Below, piece by piece: positions 9,606 to 17,583 of a stretch of 64,000 nt of DNA. A program made the translations under genes and the position numbers. This stretch comes from an uncultured Paracoccaceae bacterium (GTDB lineage: Bacteria; Pseudomonadota; Alphaproteobacteria; Rhodobacterales; Rhodobacteraceae). Where the stretch lies: the NCBI GenBank assembly GCA_947493255.1, contig CANLQK010000007.1, forward strand, positions 186,001 through 250,000, given 5' to 3'. The notes beneath the pieces were generated by a model. The model was not told the DNA's origin. It ran no database searches and was given only the letters and a program-made list of their open reading frames with translations. Numbering within the stretch: position 1 is the first letter of the stretch; each line of letters opens with the position of its first letter.

Positions 9606-9950
9606 TTGGCTGACGCATTTTCATCAGGCCTGATCCTCCCCGCGCTAATTTTGGCTGCGCTGGGCTGGTTCGTGCCCCGTGTGTTTGCGCTGTTTTGGCC
9701 CGAAGGGGTGAAGTGGCTGATGCTTCTGGCGCTGGTGTCGACCATCGTTATGGCGCTTTGCGGGGCTGCATTTTTCGCGATTATCTATGAGGCCAATGGC
9801 GTGAATGTTGATGACCTATGGGAAACAGGGGGCATCGCGGTGCTGTTCCATTTTGTGCGGCTGAGCTTGATTTCTGCGCTTATGTGGGCCCCGCTTATGG
9901 TGTTGTCGGTGGCCGGTATCCCCAAGAATTGGGTAAAGGAGGTTTGGTGA
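9606..9950 (+). CDS. Small membrane protein, about three TM segments
   Basis: 114 residues, starting with TTG (TTGGCTGAC) preceded by AAGGGGCGAAT. Hydrophobic segments lie at about residues 8-27, 35-60 and 80-104, with a short acidic loop (NGVNVDDLWE) between the second and third. No family recognised. It begins nine bases after the ATPase stop and ends one base before the next membrane protein, so the two small membrane proteins are probably made together with the ATPase and could form its membrane platform (inference). Confidence 0.7.
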   Translation: MADAFSSGLILPALILAALGWFVPRVFALFWPEGVKWLMLLALVSTIVMALCGAAFFAIIYEANGVNVDDLWETGGIAVLFHFVRLSLISALMWAPLMVLSVAGIPKNWVKEVW

Positions 9951-9951
9951 A

Positions 9952-10245
9952 ATGATTTTGACGATTGCAATTACTCTCGCGGCGGCGGTGATCGGTTTTG
10001 TCTTACCCTTGCGCTGGGGCGTGCTTGGGTTTCTTGGCGCGGTGGCAGTTTTGTTCTTTGCGCAAATGTTGATAAGCGCGGCGGGCGGGTATGCGGGATC
10101 ACCGCTCAGCGAAAGCCTTCTATTGTTCGGTGGCTCATGGGTGTCCTACCTAGGGTTTAATGCACAAATCACCTACCGCGCCTTCATGGTGCCGGTTGTG
10201 GTTTTGGGAGCCGTTATGATTTGGCGGCAGCGGAGGCCGAGTTGA
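9952..10245 (+). CDS. Small membrane protein, about three TM segments
   Basis: 97 residues with hydrophobic segments at about 2-20, 24-45 and 72-90 and a positively charged C-terminus (IWRQRRPS), placing the end in the cytoplasm. The ATG follows the previous stop by one base and has AAGGAGG upstream inside the preceding gene (near 9936-9942), a strong coupled start. No family recognised. Confidence 0.7.
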   Translation: MILTIAITLAAAVIGFVLPLRWGVLGFLGAVAVLFFAQMLISAAGGYAGSPLSESLLLFGGSWVSYLGFNAQITYRAFMVPVVVLGAVMIWRQRRPS

Positions 10246-10598
10246 GGGAGCAACGTAATGAGTTTTCAACGATGGCTAGCGCGGGGCAAAGACAGGTTGA
10301 TCTGCTTGTAACGCAAGGTGAAATCTATGCAGGCGAACAGCGTCAACGCAGAGAGATCGAAGAGAACGAACTTCTGGCTCCTCAGGTCAGAGCTGTTGAA
10401 AAGTTCGTGAGAAACGATATCGGCCCAAAGTGGGCACACCATGTGGCCGACGGTCGAGACGGCGGAACTAAAGGGCGCGAAATGATTGGTTCGTATCTAG
10501 CTCCAAGGATGAATGAGGAAATGGCGTTTGCGAATATAGTTCAGAATGACCAACTCCAATTGGATGATGACAAGTATGGGGGTGATGGTGATGCATAA
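10221..10598 (+). CDS. Hypothetical protein with uncertain start, possibly frameshifted
   Basis: A hydrophilic, helical, glutamine- and glutamate-rich product (QRQRREIEENELLAPQVRAV), up to 125 residues. The frame can open with TTG at 10221, inside the previous gene, or ATG at 10272, but neither has a good Shine-Dalgarno. The best ribosome site, GAGGGAG (10244-10250), serves the ATG at 10258 in another frame. That frame reads MSFQRWLARGKDR and stops at 10311. A one-base shift near 10290-10300 would join that start to this protein, so the natural gene may be 10258-10598 with a frameshift, real or from sequencing. It overlaps the next gene by eight bases at ATGCATAA. Confidence 0.55.
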   Translation: MAAAEAELREQRNEFSTMASAGQRQVDLLVTQGEIYAGEQRQRREIEENELLAPQVRAVEKFVRNDIGPKWAHHVADGRDGGTKGREMIGSYLAPRMNEEMAFANIVQNDQLQLDDDKYGGDGDA

Positions 10599-11946
10599 GC
10601 TAATTGAAAAAGGTTTGATGTTCGGAAACCTGATCCCAGTGATCAGCCCTGTTTTGGTGGAACGCTATAACCGTGCGTTGGAACGATTGACTGGCAAACA
10701 GACCAAGTTGACAGATTTTCACGTCGATATTTCAGGCTATTCACCCGAAATCGGGGATGAATTGGGGGATGATCTATACCTCAATCATGCTGGCGTTAAC
10801 CGTCAATTTATTCTGTTAACGACGGATCAAAAAACCGCGCCCCTGTTGAATGCAAAGTTTTCAACCTCTCGCGGGATATTGCGCCAATGGATTGAAGCCA
10901 ACGAGGCCCAATTGTTTGCGCTGACCGCCCGAGATGCCGTGGCAGGTGAATTGGTGAATTCGGTATACTCCATGACCAAACCCGCACGGCTTTTGGATGT
11001 TGGCAGCGTTACTATTGAAGCTGATACGACCGACGGGGCTGTCGCGTCTGCAACAGAGCTAGGCGGCAAAATAGACCAGTTCATGAGCCAAGATGGCGCG
11101 TGGCATGACGATGTGCTGATCGCAGAAATGATTGGGCTCGCTAAAGAAACAGGGGATATCACGCGTAATCCGGTTCATCTGAACTCTGAAACGTATCAAC
11201 AGCGCAACTTCTGGAGCGACCACTTTGGGGGGGTCTATATTTTCCGCGACGTGGAAAACCCAACTGCCATCGCGGTGTCCGACAAAGGGGCGTTGAAGGG
11301 TTTGAAAATTAACGCGATCTTGGGAGGGGATGAACGTTCCGCGATTGCGCAATTTTTGAAAGCCAATGATTTGGCCGAGCCGATCGTCGAAGCGCGCGGT
11401 ATCGATAGTGGCGCGATCCTACGCCAAAAGATGGATTTCATGGTTGCAGATATTGCAGCGAGTTTGGGTGAGGATTTAAGCGGGACATCACGCCGAGAAC
11501 TGCGCCAGTTGGGGCGTCGGTACTTTGACAAACTGCCTGCCGCTTGGCAGGGCCTTGCAGACCTTGTCCGTTGGGCAGAGGACGAAGGGCCATGGCCGCG
11601 CATAGACAGCGAACACCCCGCCTATTTCTACACATTGCGCGCCAAAGATCACGTGGACGCTGATTTGGTGAACATGTTGCTGGCCGAGCTGACCCCCATG
11701 GATGTGCGCCAGTTGTTCATCTGTCATAAGGACGCATTTTATGCAGCCTATATGGGGTGGCCGGAGGAGAAAAAAGACTACGTGGCGGATTTCCTGTCGA
11801 CAGAGTATCAAGTTGACAAGGCGGGCACCCGGGATGCGTTGTTCGGGCATGAGGCGACGATGGAAGAACCTCAGCGTCCGAAAAAGCAGAAACAACGCGA
11901 CCTGATTGACCGGGTCGGCCCATGGGGCGCGGTAAGGAGACGATAA
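10591..11946 (+). CDS. Hypothetical protein, 451 aa, in the AAA+ operon
   Basis: No signal peptide is evident, although the N-terminus MHKLIEKGLMFGNLIPVISP is mildly hydrophobic. No catalytic motif recognised. The protein has a mixed alpha/beta look, with an acidic stretch (YSPEIGDELGDDLYL) near residue 50 and a basic C-terminal tail (EEPQRPKKQKQRDL). I choose the ATG at 10591 because it overlaps the upstream stop (ATGCATAA) and follows GGGGGTGATGG; in-frame ATGs from 10546 lack a site. It joins directly onto the next small membrane gene with no gap. A partner or substrate role in the same complex is possible but unproven. Confidence 0.72.
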   Translation: MHKLIEKGLMFGNLIPVISPVLVERYNRALERLTGKQTKLTDFHVDISGYSPEIGDELGDDLYLNHAGVNRQFILLTTDQKTAPLLNAKFSTSRGILRQWIEANEAQLFALTARDAVAGELVNSVYSMTKPARLLDVGSVTIEADTTDGAVASATELGGKIDQFMSQDGAWHDDVLIAEMIGLAKETGDITRNPVHLNSETYQQRNFWSDHFGGVYIFRDVENPTAIAVSDKGALKGLKINAILGGDERSAIAQFLKANDLAEPIVEARGIDSGAILRQKMDFMVADIAASLGEDLSGTSRRELRQLGRRYFDKLPAAWQGLADLVRWAEDEGPWPRIDSEHPAYFYTLRAKDHVDADLVNMLLAELTPMDVRQLFICHKDAFYAAYMGWPEEKKDYVADFLSTEYQVDKAGTRDALFGHEATMEEPQRPKKQKQRDLIDRVGPWGAVRRR

Positions 11947-12216
11947 ATGGCATTTTTCCGATTGGTATTTTTCGGCTTTCTGGGTTTGAGCGTTTTATAC
12001 GTTTGCATTTCGCTGTATTCGCGCTCTGTGCGACGTGAGAAACTCGAAAAAGAATGGGACGCCAACCCGAAAGAAGGGGCCACACCAGAAGCGCGTTCGT
12101 CATTTATTGATGAGGGCATGGCCGTTTATGAAAGCGGTTTGCGCAAGAAACTCATTTTGTTGGTCTTCGTCATCCCGCCAATGGTGGTGGGAACAATCAT
12201 TTACCTGATCAATTGA
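11947..12216 (+). CDS. Small membrane protein with two TM segments
   Basis: 89 residues: one hydrophobic helix at about 4-24, a charged loop of about 40 residues (REKLEKEWDANPKEGATPEA), and a second helix at the extreme C-terminus (LLVFVIPPMVVGTIIYLI). The ATG is immediately after the upstream TAA. No family recognised. Its placement between the 451-residue protein and the DUF1523 protein ties it to the operon. Confidence 0.72.
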   Translation: MAFFRLVFFGFLGLSVLYVCISLYSRSVRREKLEKEWDANPKEGATPEARSSFIDEGMAVYESGLRKKLILLVFVIPPMVVGTIIYLIN

Positions 12217-12227
12217 AAGGTCAGACC

Positions 12228-12902
12228 ATGCGTAACATTCGCCGAATCCTTCGTATCGCCCTGTTCTTAATTGTTGGGCTCTTCTTGCATTATGTGATGC
12301 CACAACAGGATATTGCTCGGATCACATCAACCGAAATTATCCGTACAGACTTTTCATCATTGAACCGGATGTTTTATGCGCAAGCGGATAGCGGAACGGT
12401 TGAAAACCCTACGCGTGACTTGCGCCTGATTAATACGGAACGCAAAGCGACATATCTGTTTGGTCTGATCCGTGGGAACAATGAAACAATGGTCTTCCGG
12501 AACGAAGATACAGGCTGGATTTATCCACCATATTTCAAGTTTGACAGTTCCGATTTGCAGGCTGAATCTGCGGCATCCATTTCAACGGTGGAACCCTATG
12601 ATTGGGTCGTGATCACGCATTATGGATGGCGCGTGCGTTGGGCGTCTATCTATCCCAACGCAGTTGCTGTTCGGCCAGCGGATAGCGAAGATTTCCGCCC
12701 ATTTCCTTGGGTGAACCTTGTGATCTTCGTTGTCCTGATTGGCGGGTTGCTGTTTTTGCGGGCCATGTGGCGGCAGTTCCGCGAACGCACATTGGACCCG
12801 ATGGCTGACAAGGCAGGCGACCGGTTGGATCATGTGAATGCTGATCTTGCCGAACGTAAAGGGCGCATTGGCCGTTGGCTTGATACGTGGAAGTCGAAAT
12901 AA
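12228..12902 (+). CDS. DUF1523 family membrane protein
   Basis: 224 residues, matching what I know of the DUF1523 family (PF07509) of alphaproteobacterial membrane proteins. A TM helix at about residues 9-24 (IALFLIVGLFLHYVM) is followed by a presumably periplasmic domain of about 135 residues containing GWIYPPYFKFDSSDLQ, then a second TM (VNLVIFVVLIGGLLFL) and a cytoplasmic basic tail. The ATG at 12228 has GAAAGG upstream; an in-frame TTG at 12213 overlaps the previous gene and is less likely. It is the last gene of the run and is followed by a strong GC hairpin. Confidence 0.82.
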   Translation: MRNIRRILRIALFLIVGLFLHYVMPQQDIARITSTEIIRTDFSSLNRMFYAQADSGTVENPTRDLRLINTERKATYLFGLIRGNNETMVFRNEDTGWIYPPYFKFDSSDLQAESAASISTVEPYDWVVITHYGWRVRWASIYPNAVAVRPADSEDFRPFPWVNLVIFVVLIGGLLFLRAMWRQFRERTLDPMADKAGDRLDHVNADLAERKGRIGRWLDTWKSK

Positions 12903-12934
12903 CGATCTACGATCAGGTCCTGCGGACGGCAGGG

Positions 12935-12953
12935 GGCGCCCCTTCGGGGCGCC
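12935..12953 (+). terminator. GC-rich hairpin ending the AAA+ operon
   Basis: GGCGCCCC (12935-12942) pairs with GGGGCGCC (12946-12953) across a TTC loop. The T-run is weak. It lies between convergent genes and may serve both strands. Confidence 0.7.
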
Positions 12954-12957
12954 TTGA

Positions 12958-13203
12958 TCATTTCTTGCGACGACGGGTGCGGGCGAACTGCCAATATTGA
13001 TAGATCGCTGCAAAAAGGAAAATTACCGATCCCGTGCCCCAGACCAATCCAGATTGTTCCAACATCACGGTAGCTGTATCGGGGTCAAAACATCGGCCCA
13101 GTTCGTTAAAACAACCCCGCCATTTGAAGTAGCGGTCATAATAGGCTGCGCCCAGCAGAACGGCGAGCATTAGGCAAATTGCAGATAGGAATAGCCTGAT
13201 CAT
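12958..13203 (-). CDS. Small membrane protein with two TM segments
   Basis: 81 residues from the ATG at 13203, which has GGAG upstream (cggagatcgc). Hydrophobic helices lie at about residues 3-19 (FLSAICLMLAVLLGAAYY) and 50-68, with two cysteines in the loop (WRGCFNELGRCFDP) and a basic tail (RTRRRKK). An upstream extension to 13308 is open but overlaps the ALDH gene. No family recognised. It is downstream of and co-directional with the ALDH16 gene. Confidence 0.6.
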   Translation of the reverse strand: MIRLFLSAICLMLAVLLGAAYYDRYFKWRGCFNELGRCFDPDTATVMLEQSGLVWGTGSVIFLFAAIYQYWQFARTRRRKK

Positions 13204-13238
13204 GCGATCTCCGATGCGCTGCTTTGCTTTAATCCACG

Positions 13239-15557
13239 TTATTCCCCGTAAGGGATCCAGATGGTTTTGATTTCGGTAGATTGCGCGCGCCAAATGGCCG
13301 AAGGCCAATCACGTGAAGCGCCATTATTGACCCATGTGCGTTTAAGCGATGCGGCGGATTTTGCTTCGATCACTGTTGAAACATCAGCCGTTGAAAACGA
13401 CCAAACGGCATCGATATTGGCGTGTGCCCCCACGTGAGGGGCCAATTCAGTGTGGCTGCCAGTCAGGATGTTAACAACGCCGGCTGGCACGTCTGACGTT
13501 TCTAGCACCTGGTAAAAATCTGTCGCCGCGAGTGGAAAGGCCTGTGACGCCGCAATGGTGATGCGGTTTCCCATAGCCAAGGCGGGTGCCAGTGGTTCGA
13601 TCAGGCCCATCAAAGGGCGCGTGTCGTCAGACAATACCGCAATGTTTCCGACTGGTTCGTGCATGGCCAATGCGACACCGCGGATGGGAACACCTTTGGC
13701 GGCGCCATCGTGTTTGTCGGCCCAGGCAGCCCAAGTGAACAGCCAGTTGATAGCGTCCTCTACTTCTGATGCACCGGTTTTTGCGCCTGTTAGGGCATTG
13801 ATCCGCGCAGCAAATTCATCGGCACGCGCAGATAAGTTTTCACCGATGTAGTATAAGATTTGCGCCCGCAGATGGCCCGTGGTCTTGGACCACCCTTTGG
13901 CGGCGGACATGGCTTCAACCGCATTCCGCAAATCTTTTCGGTTTGCATCGGAGGCATGCCCCAAAAGTTTACCGGACTTGTTATAGACAGGCGTGGAGTA
14001 GCCGCCATCAGCGCGCGCCTGTTTGCCACCGATGTAAAGCTTGGCGGTTCTGTCCAATGGATCAGCAGGAGTTCCGTCATCTGTGGTGAAGGCTTTTGGA
14101 GCTTTCAAAGCCGTCGCTTTGCCTTTGGGTTTAGTGTAGGCGAGGAGGCCTTCCCAGCCGCCTTCGCGACCAAACCCGCTTTCGCGAACACCACCAAAAC
14201 CTGCGGCTGCATCGAGCATGTTGGTCCCGTTGACCCAAACCACGCCAGCGATCAACTTGGGGGCGATGTCGAGTGTAAGGTTGATGTTCTCGGACCAGAC
14301 AGAGGCGGCCAATCCATAACGGGTGTTGTTTGCCAACTCGACCGCCTCGGCGGGCGTACGGAAGGTGCAGGACACTAGCACAGGGCCGAAGATCTCATCC
14401 TGCATCAGCGGGTCAGACGGTGCGAGACCGGTGATCAATGTGGGCGGGTAAAAGCACCCTTCGGGAGCTGAGCATTGATAAGTTGTGCCTGCAGTGTTGG
14501 CGTCGACCAAGGACTTGATCTGCGCCAACTGGCTAGGATCGACGATGGCACCAATGTCGATGCATTTATCGAGCGGGTCGCCCACCCGTAAACCATCCAT
14601 CCGCGCCTTTAACTTCGCGTAAAACCGATCTGCGATGCCTTCCTGCACCAACAGGCGCGATCCTGCGCAACAGACTTGCCCTTGGTTGAACCAGATCGCG
14701 TCGACCAAGCCTTCGACAGCGCTGTCAATGTCGGCATCTTCAAACACAATGTAAGGGGATTTTCCGCCGAGTTCCAAAGTAAGTGCTTTGCCGGAGCCGG
14801 CTGTTTGCTCGCGGATCATGCGACCTACAGCGGTGGAGCCAGTAAAGGCAATTTTGTCGACGTCCGCGTCGACCAAGGCTGCGCCGGTTTCGCCATCGCC
14901 AGTGACGATGTTTACCACGCCCGGGGGGACGCCCGCAGCGGTGCAAATTTCGGCGAAAACCATTGCGGTCATCGGGGTGAACTCGGCGGGTTTCAAGACA
15001 ACGGTGTTGCCCATCGCCAAAGCAGGCGCGATTTTCCATGCCAACATCAGCAGCGGGAAATTCCATGGAATGATCTGTCCACACACGCCAAGGGCTTCGG
15101 CGTTTGGCAATTCGTCGTCCATCAACTGGGCAAATCCCGCATGGTGGTAGAAGTGGCGAATGGCCAAGGGAACGTCGATGTCGCGGGATTCACGGATGGG
15201 TTTGCCGTTGTCCAACGTTTCCATCACCGCCAGAAGCCGCGCATTTTTTTGCATAAGGCGTGCGATCGCGTACATCACTCGTGCGCGAGCTTTGCCGCTC
15301 TTGGCCCATTTGGGTTGGGCCTTGCGCGCCACTGTAACAGCCGCCGTGACCTCTTCTGCGGTGCCCTTGGAAACACCTGCAAGCTTTTCGCCCGTTGCTG
15401 GGTTGGAGGTTGCGAAATCATCGCGCACGCCAGTCCATTTGCCGCCAATAAAGTGGCCTGCGATCCCGCCGCGTTCGGCGATCCACGCGAAAGCCTCTTT
15501 GGCGTCTTCAGGGGCGGGGCCGTATTCCATGGATTCAAAAATATCTTTTACGGTCAT
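13239..15557 (-). CDS. Two-domain aldehyde dehydrogenase, ALDH16-like
   Basis: 772 residues, far longer than a normal ALDH of about 490. The first domain (about residues 1-480) is a complete aldehyde dehydrogenase: IIPWNFPLLMLAWKIAPALA, FTGSTAVGRM, glutamate in LELGGKSPY (about 259) and cysteine in FNQGQVCCAGSR (about 295). The second domain (about 505-772) repeats the ALDH pattern in degenerate form (EPLAPALAMGNRITIAAS; VPAGVVNILTGSH) but has no catalytic cysteine. This is the ALDH16 architecture, for which a bacterial enzyme from Loktanella has been solved. The ATG at 15557 starts four bases after the deoC stop, so the pair is co-transcribed, with the enzyme probably oxidising acetaldehyde released by DeoC (inference). 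Confidence 0.88.
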   Translation of the reverse strand: MTVKDIFESMEYGPAPEDAKEAFAWIAERGGIAGHFIGGKWTGVRDDFATSNPATGEKLAGVSKGTAEEVTAAVTVARKAQPKWAKSGKARARVMYAIARLMQKNARLLAVMETLDNGKPIRESRDIDVPLAIRHFYHHAGFAQLMDDELPNAEALGVCGQIIPWNFPLLMLAWKIAPALAMGNTVVLKPAEFTPMTAMVFAEICTAAGVPPGVVNIVTGDGETGAALVDADVDKIAFTGSTAVGRMIREQTAGSGKALTLELGGKSPYIVFEDADIDSAVEGLVDAIWFNQGQVCCAGSRLLVQEGIADRFYAKLKARMDGLRVGDPLDKCIDIGAIVDPSQLAQIKSLVDANTAGTTYQCSAPEGCFYPPTLITGLAPSDPLMQDEIFGPVLVSCTFRTPAEAVELANNTRYGLAASVWSENINLTLDIAPKLIAGVVWVNGTNMLDAAAGFGGVRESGFGREGGWEGLLAYTKPKGKATALKAPKAFTTDDGTPADPLDRTAKLYIGGKQARADGGYSTPVYNKSGKLLGHASDANRKDLRNAVEAMSAAKGWSKTTGHLRAQILYYIGENLSARADEFAARINALTGAKTGASEVEDAINWLFTWAAWADKHDGAAKGVPIRGVALAMHEPVGNIAVLSDDTRPLMGLIEPLAPALAMGNRITIAASQAFPLAATDFYQVLETSDVPAGVVNILTGSHTELAPHVGAHANIDAVWSFSTADVSTVIEAKSAASLKRTWVNNGASRDWPSAIWRAQSTEIKTIWIPYGE

Positions 15558-15561
15558 CGGA

Positions 15562-16560
15562 TTATCCAATCGCGTGGCGCCAGCCAGCGGAATAGCCGCC
15601 AGTGACGTGGTGTTCGAGTTGCCGTTCAATGTCGCCTAAAAGGGAACTAGCACCGAAACGGAATAGGTCTGGTTGCAGCCAACGGTCGCCAAGCTCGTCT
15701 TTGATCATAGAGAGATAGACAAGAGCGTCTTTTGCTTTGCTGATGCCACCCGCAGGTTTGTAGCCAACGCGCAGGCCGGTGCGTTCGTGGTAGTCGCGAA
15801 TGGCACGGATCATTGTCAACGTCACAGGAAGAGTGGCATTAACCGGCTCTTTTCCGGTGGATGTTTTGATGAAGTCAGCACCGGCCATCATGCACACAAC
15901 GCTGGCACGCGCGACGTTGCGCAAGGTTCCGAGTTCGCCAGTTGCGAGGATCGCTTTGACGTGAGCATTGCCGCAGGCGGCCCGCATTTCGGCCATTTCA
16001 TCGTATAAGGCCTGCCAATTGCCTTGCAGCACATGGCGGCGTGAAATGACGATGTCGATTTCTTCTGCGCCTGCATTCACGCTCTCGCCAATCTCGGCAA
16101 TACGCAGGTGGAACGGGGATAGACCCGCAGGAAAGCCCGTTGAGACTGCCGCGACGGGGATGCCTGTTCCACGAAGCGCGTCAACGGCTGTTTCGACCAT
16201 GTCGTGATACACACAGATTGCACCTGTGGTTAGGCCTTCCATGTCGAGCGTTTTCAACAGGTCAGGGCGAACGGGTTGACGGGCCTTGGCGCACAGACGG
16301 CGCACGCGGCCTTCGCTGTCGTCACCCGACAAGGTTGTTAAGTCCATCAGGCTGATTGCTTTGCACAGCCAAGCCGCTTGATAGTCTTTCTTGACTGATC
16401 TGCGGCCAGGTAGGGATGCGGCACGGCGTTCGATCGCGGATGTGTTGGCCTGTATGGCCTTAACCCAAGACATGTCTAGCGCAATGCCGTCATTGCGGGG
16501 TTCTTGCACCTGCGGCAGGTGGGCGGGCTTTGATATTTGTTCAGAAGTTTTGGTCTGCAT
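15562..16560 (-). CDS. deoC: Deoxyribose-phosphate aldolase
   Basis: 332 residues from the ATG at 16560. DeoC cleaves 2-deoxyribose 5-phosphate to glyceraldehyde 3-phosphate and acetaldehyde. The Schiff-base lysine is in DFIKTSTGKEPVNAT, the helper lysine is in GYKPAGGI, and VKAILATGEL forms the preceding strand. It is longer than the short E. coli-type enzyme, with an N-terminal extension of about 60 residues seen in the alphaproteobacterial group. An alternative ATG at 16596 adds 12 residues; neither has a strong ribosome site. The ALDH16 gene follows after four bases, making a deoxynucleoside-sugar unit. An AraC regulator lies immediately upstream. Confidence 0.92.
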   Translation of the reverse strand: MQTKTSEQISKPAHLPQVQEPRNDGIALDMSWVKAIQANTSAIERRAASLPGRRSVKKDYQAAWLCKAISLMDLTTLSGDDSEGRVRRLCAKARQPVRPDLLKTLDMEGLTTGAICVYHDMVETAVDALRGTGIPVAAVSTGFPAGLSPFHLRIAEIGESVNAGAEEIDIVISRRHVLQGNWQALYDEMAEMRAACGNAHVKAILATGELGTLRNVARASVVCMMAGADFIKTSTGKEPVNATLPVTLTMIRAIRDYHERTGLRVGYKPAGGISKAKDALVYLSMIKDELGDRWLQPDLFRFGASSLLGDIERQLEHHVTGGYSAGWRHAIG

Positions 16561-16629
16561 CGTCTGCGTCCGAATTGTGAACGAAAACACTGTCATGCGG
16601 CACTTGGCATTGCAAGATGCAACGCAAGG

Positions 16630-17478
16630 TTATGGGCGCGGTTGGATCAAATCCCTTTGGCGGGCCTTGCGATACCGTTGCGGTGTTTCACCAAACGCAT
16701 CAAGAAACGTTTTGTGAAAATGGGATAGGTTTGGCAACCCGCAGTCGGTGGCGATTTCGGCCAAGGTATCGCCGGTTCCTGTTAGGCGACGGGCGGCATA
16801 GGCCATGCGTTGGGCGTTCACATAATCGGATGGGGTGACGCCCATATAGCGACGCAAGCTGCGCGATACATGGGGGTGGGCGCGCCCGCAGCTCGCAACG
16901 AAACCGGCGGCGCCTTCGCGAAAGACGTCAGGGGATTGTGCGGCGGTACAGGCGGCGACCAGCCAGTCTGGTGCGTCAGGTGACAACCCGTCTGGGCGAC
17001 GATCAAGGGCGATTAGCAGGGGTAATAAGAAGGCTTCCAGATGGAGCTTTTGCCTTGGGCTGCGTTCTAAGTGAAGGGCGGCTTTGTTGAGGTCAGCGAG
17101 CTGGCGGATGTCGCGGTGGGTGATAGCGGGCAGGTGGCTGCCGGCCCAAAATGCGACGCCTTGCAGGTCTTCATGGCGGCTGCCAATTGCGCGGATGACT
17201 CCCGGCCTGACGGCCAAAGACACAACGATAGCGGCTTCGCCACGCCCTTGAACGCCGTGGGGTTGATCAGGGCCGATGAAGACCAAACCACCCTCTGCCA
17301 AATCGCGTTTCCCGTCTTCGTGATGCAGACGCACGGTGCCATTTTGCACCCAGAGCATCTCGTAGAAGTCTTGAACGTGTAGGGCTGGCGGGCGCCGGGT
17401 GTCGAGTTCGGCGCGGGTGAGTACGAAAGCCTCATTCGAAGCGAACATGTCAGAAGCAGAAAGTGTGAGATGATCCAT
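16630..17478 (-). CDS. AraC family transcriptional regulator
   Basis: 282 residues. The N-terminal half is a cupin-like sensing domain (HVQDFYEMLWVQNGTVRLHH; GPDQPHGVQG). The C-terminal about 100 residues hold the two AraC helix-turn-helix motifs, the second visible as TLAEIATDCGLPNLSHFHKT followed by FGETPQRYRKARQ. It lies upstream of and co-directional with deoC and divergent from rpe. Control of deoC-ALDH16 is plausible from position only. Confidence 0.88.
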   Translation of the reverse strand: MDHLTLSASDMFASNEAFVLTRAELDTRRPPALHVQDFYEMLWVQNGTVRLHHEDGKRDLAEGGLVFIGPDQPHGVQGRGEAAIVVSLAVRPGVIRAIGSRHEDLQGVAFWAGSHLPAITHRDIRQLADLNKAALHLERSPRQKLHLEAFLLPLLIALDRRPDGLSPDAPDWLVAACTAAQSPDVFREGAAGFVASCGRAHPHVSRSLRRYMGVTPSDYVNAQRMAYAARRLTGTGDTLAEIATDCGLPNLSHFHKTFLDAFGETPQRYRKARQRDLIQPRP

Positions 17479-17480
17479 GT

Positions 17481-17494
17481 GATAACGTTAACAT
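17481..17494. promoter_or_regulatory. Near-palindromic site in the AraC/rpe divergent region
   Basis: TGATAACGTTAACA is a palindrome with one mismatched pair per arm, two bases before the AraC start codon. It could be an operator for the AraC protein; position and symmetry are the only support. Confidence 0.35.
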
Positions 17495-17583
17495 GGATAT
17501 TTGATCTGTGTAGGGCGTAAATCCTTGTGACAAGTGCGATTTTGCACGCTAGGACAGCATCAGACCATAAGGGGGTTAACAAA

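Noticed and set aside
5034-12902. Anti-phage defence island
   Set aside because: There is no nuclease, helicase, toxin, phage or integrase gene around the AAA+ ATPase, and the run is full of small membrane proteins, so a defence label has no support here.
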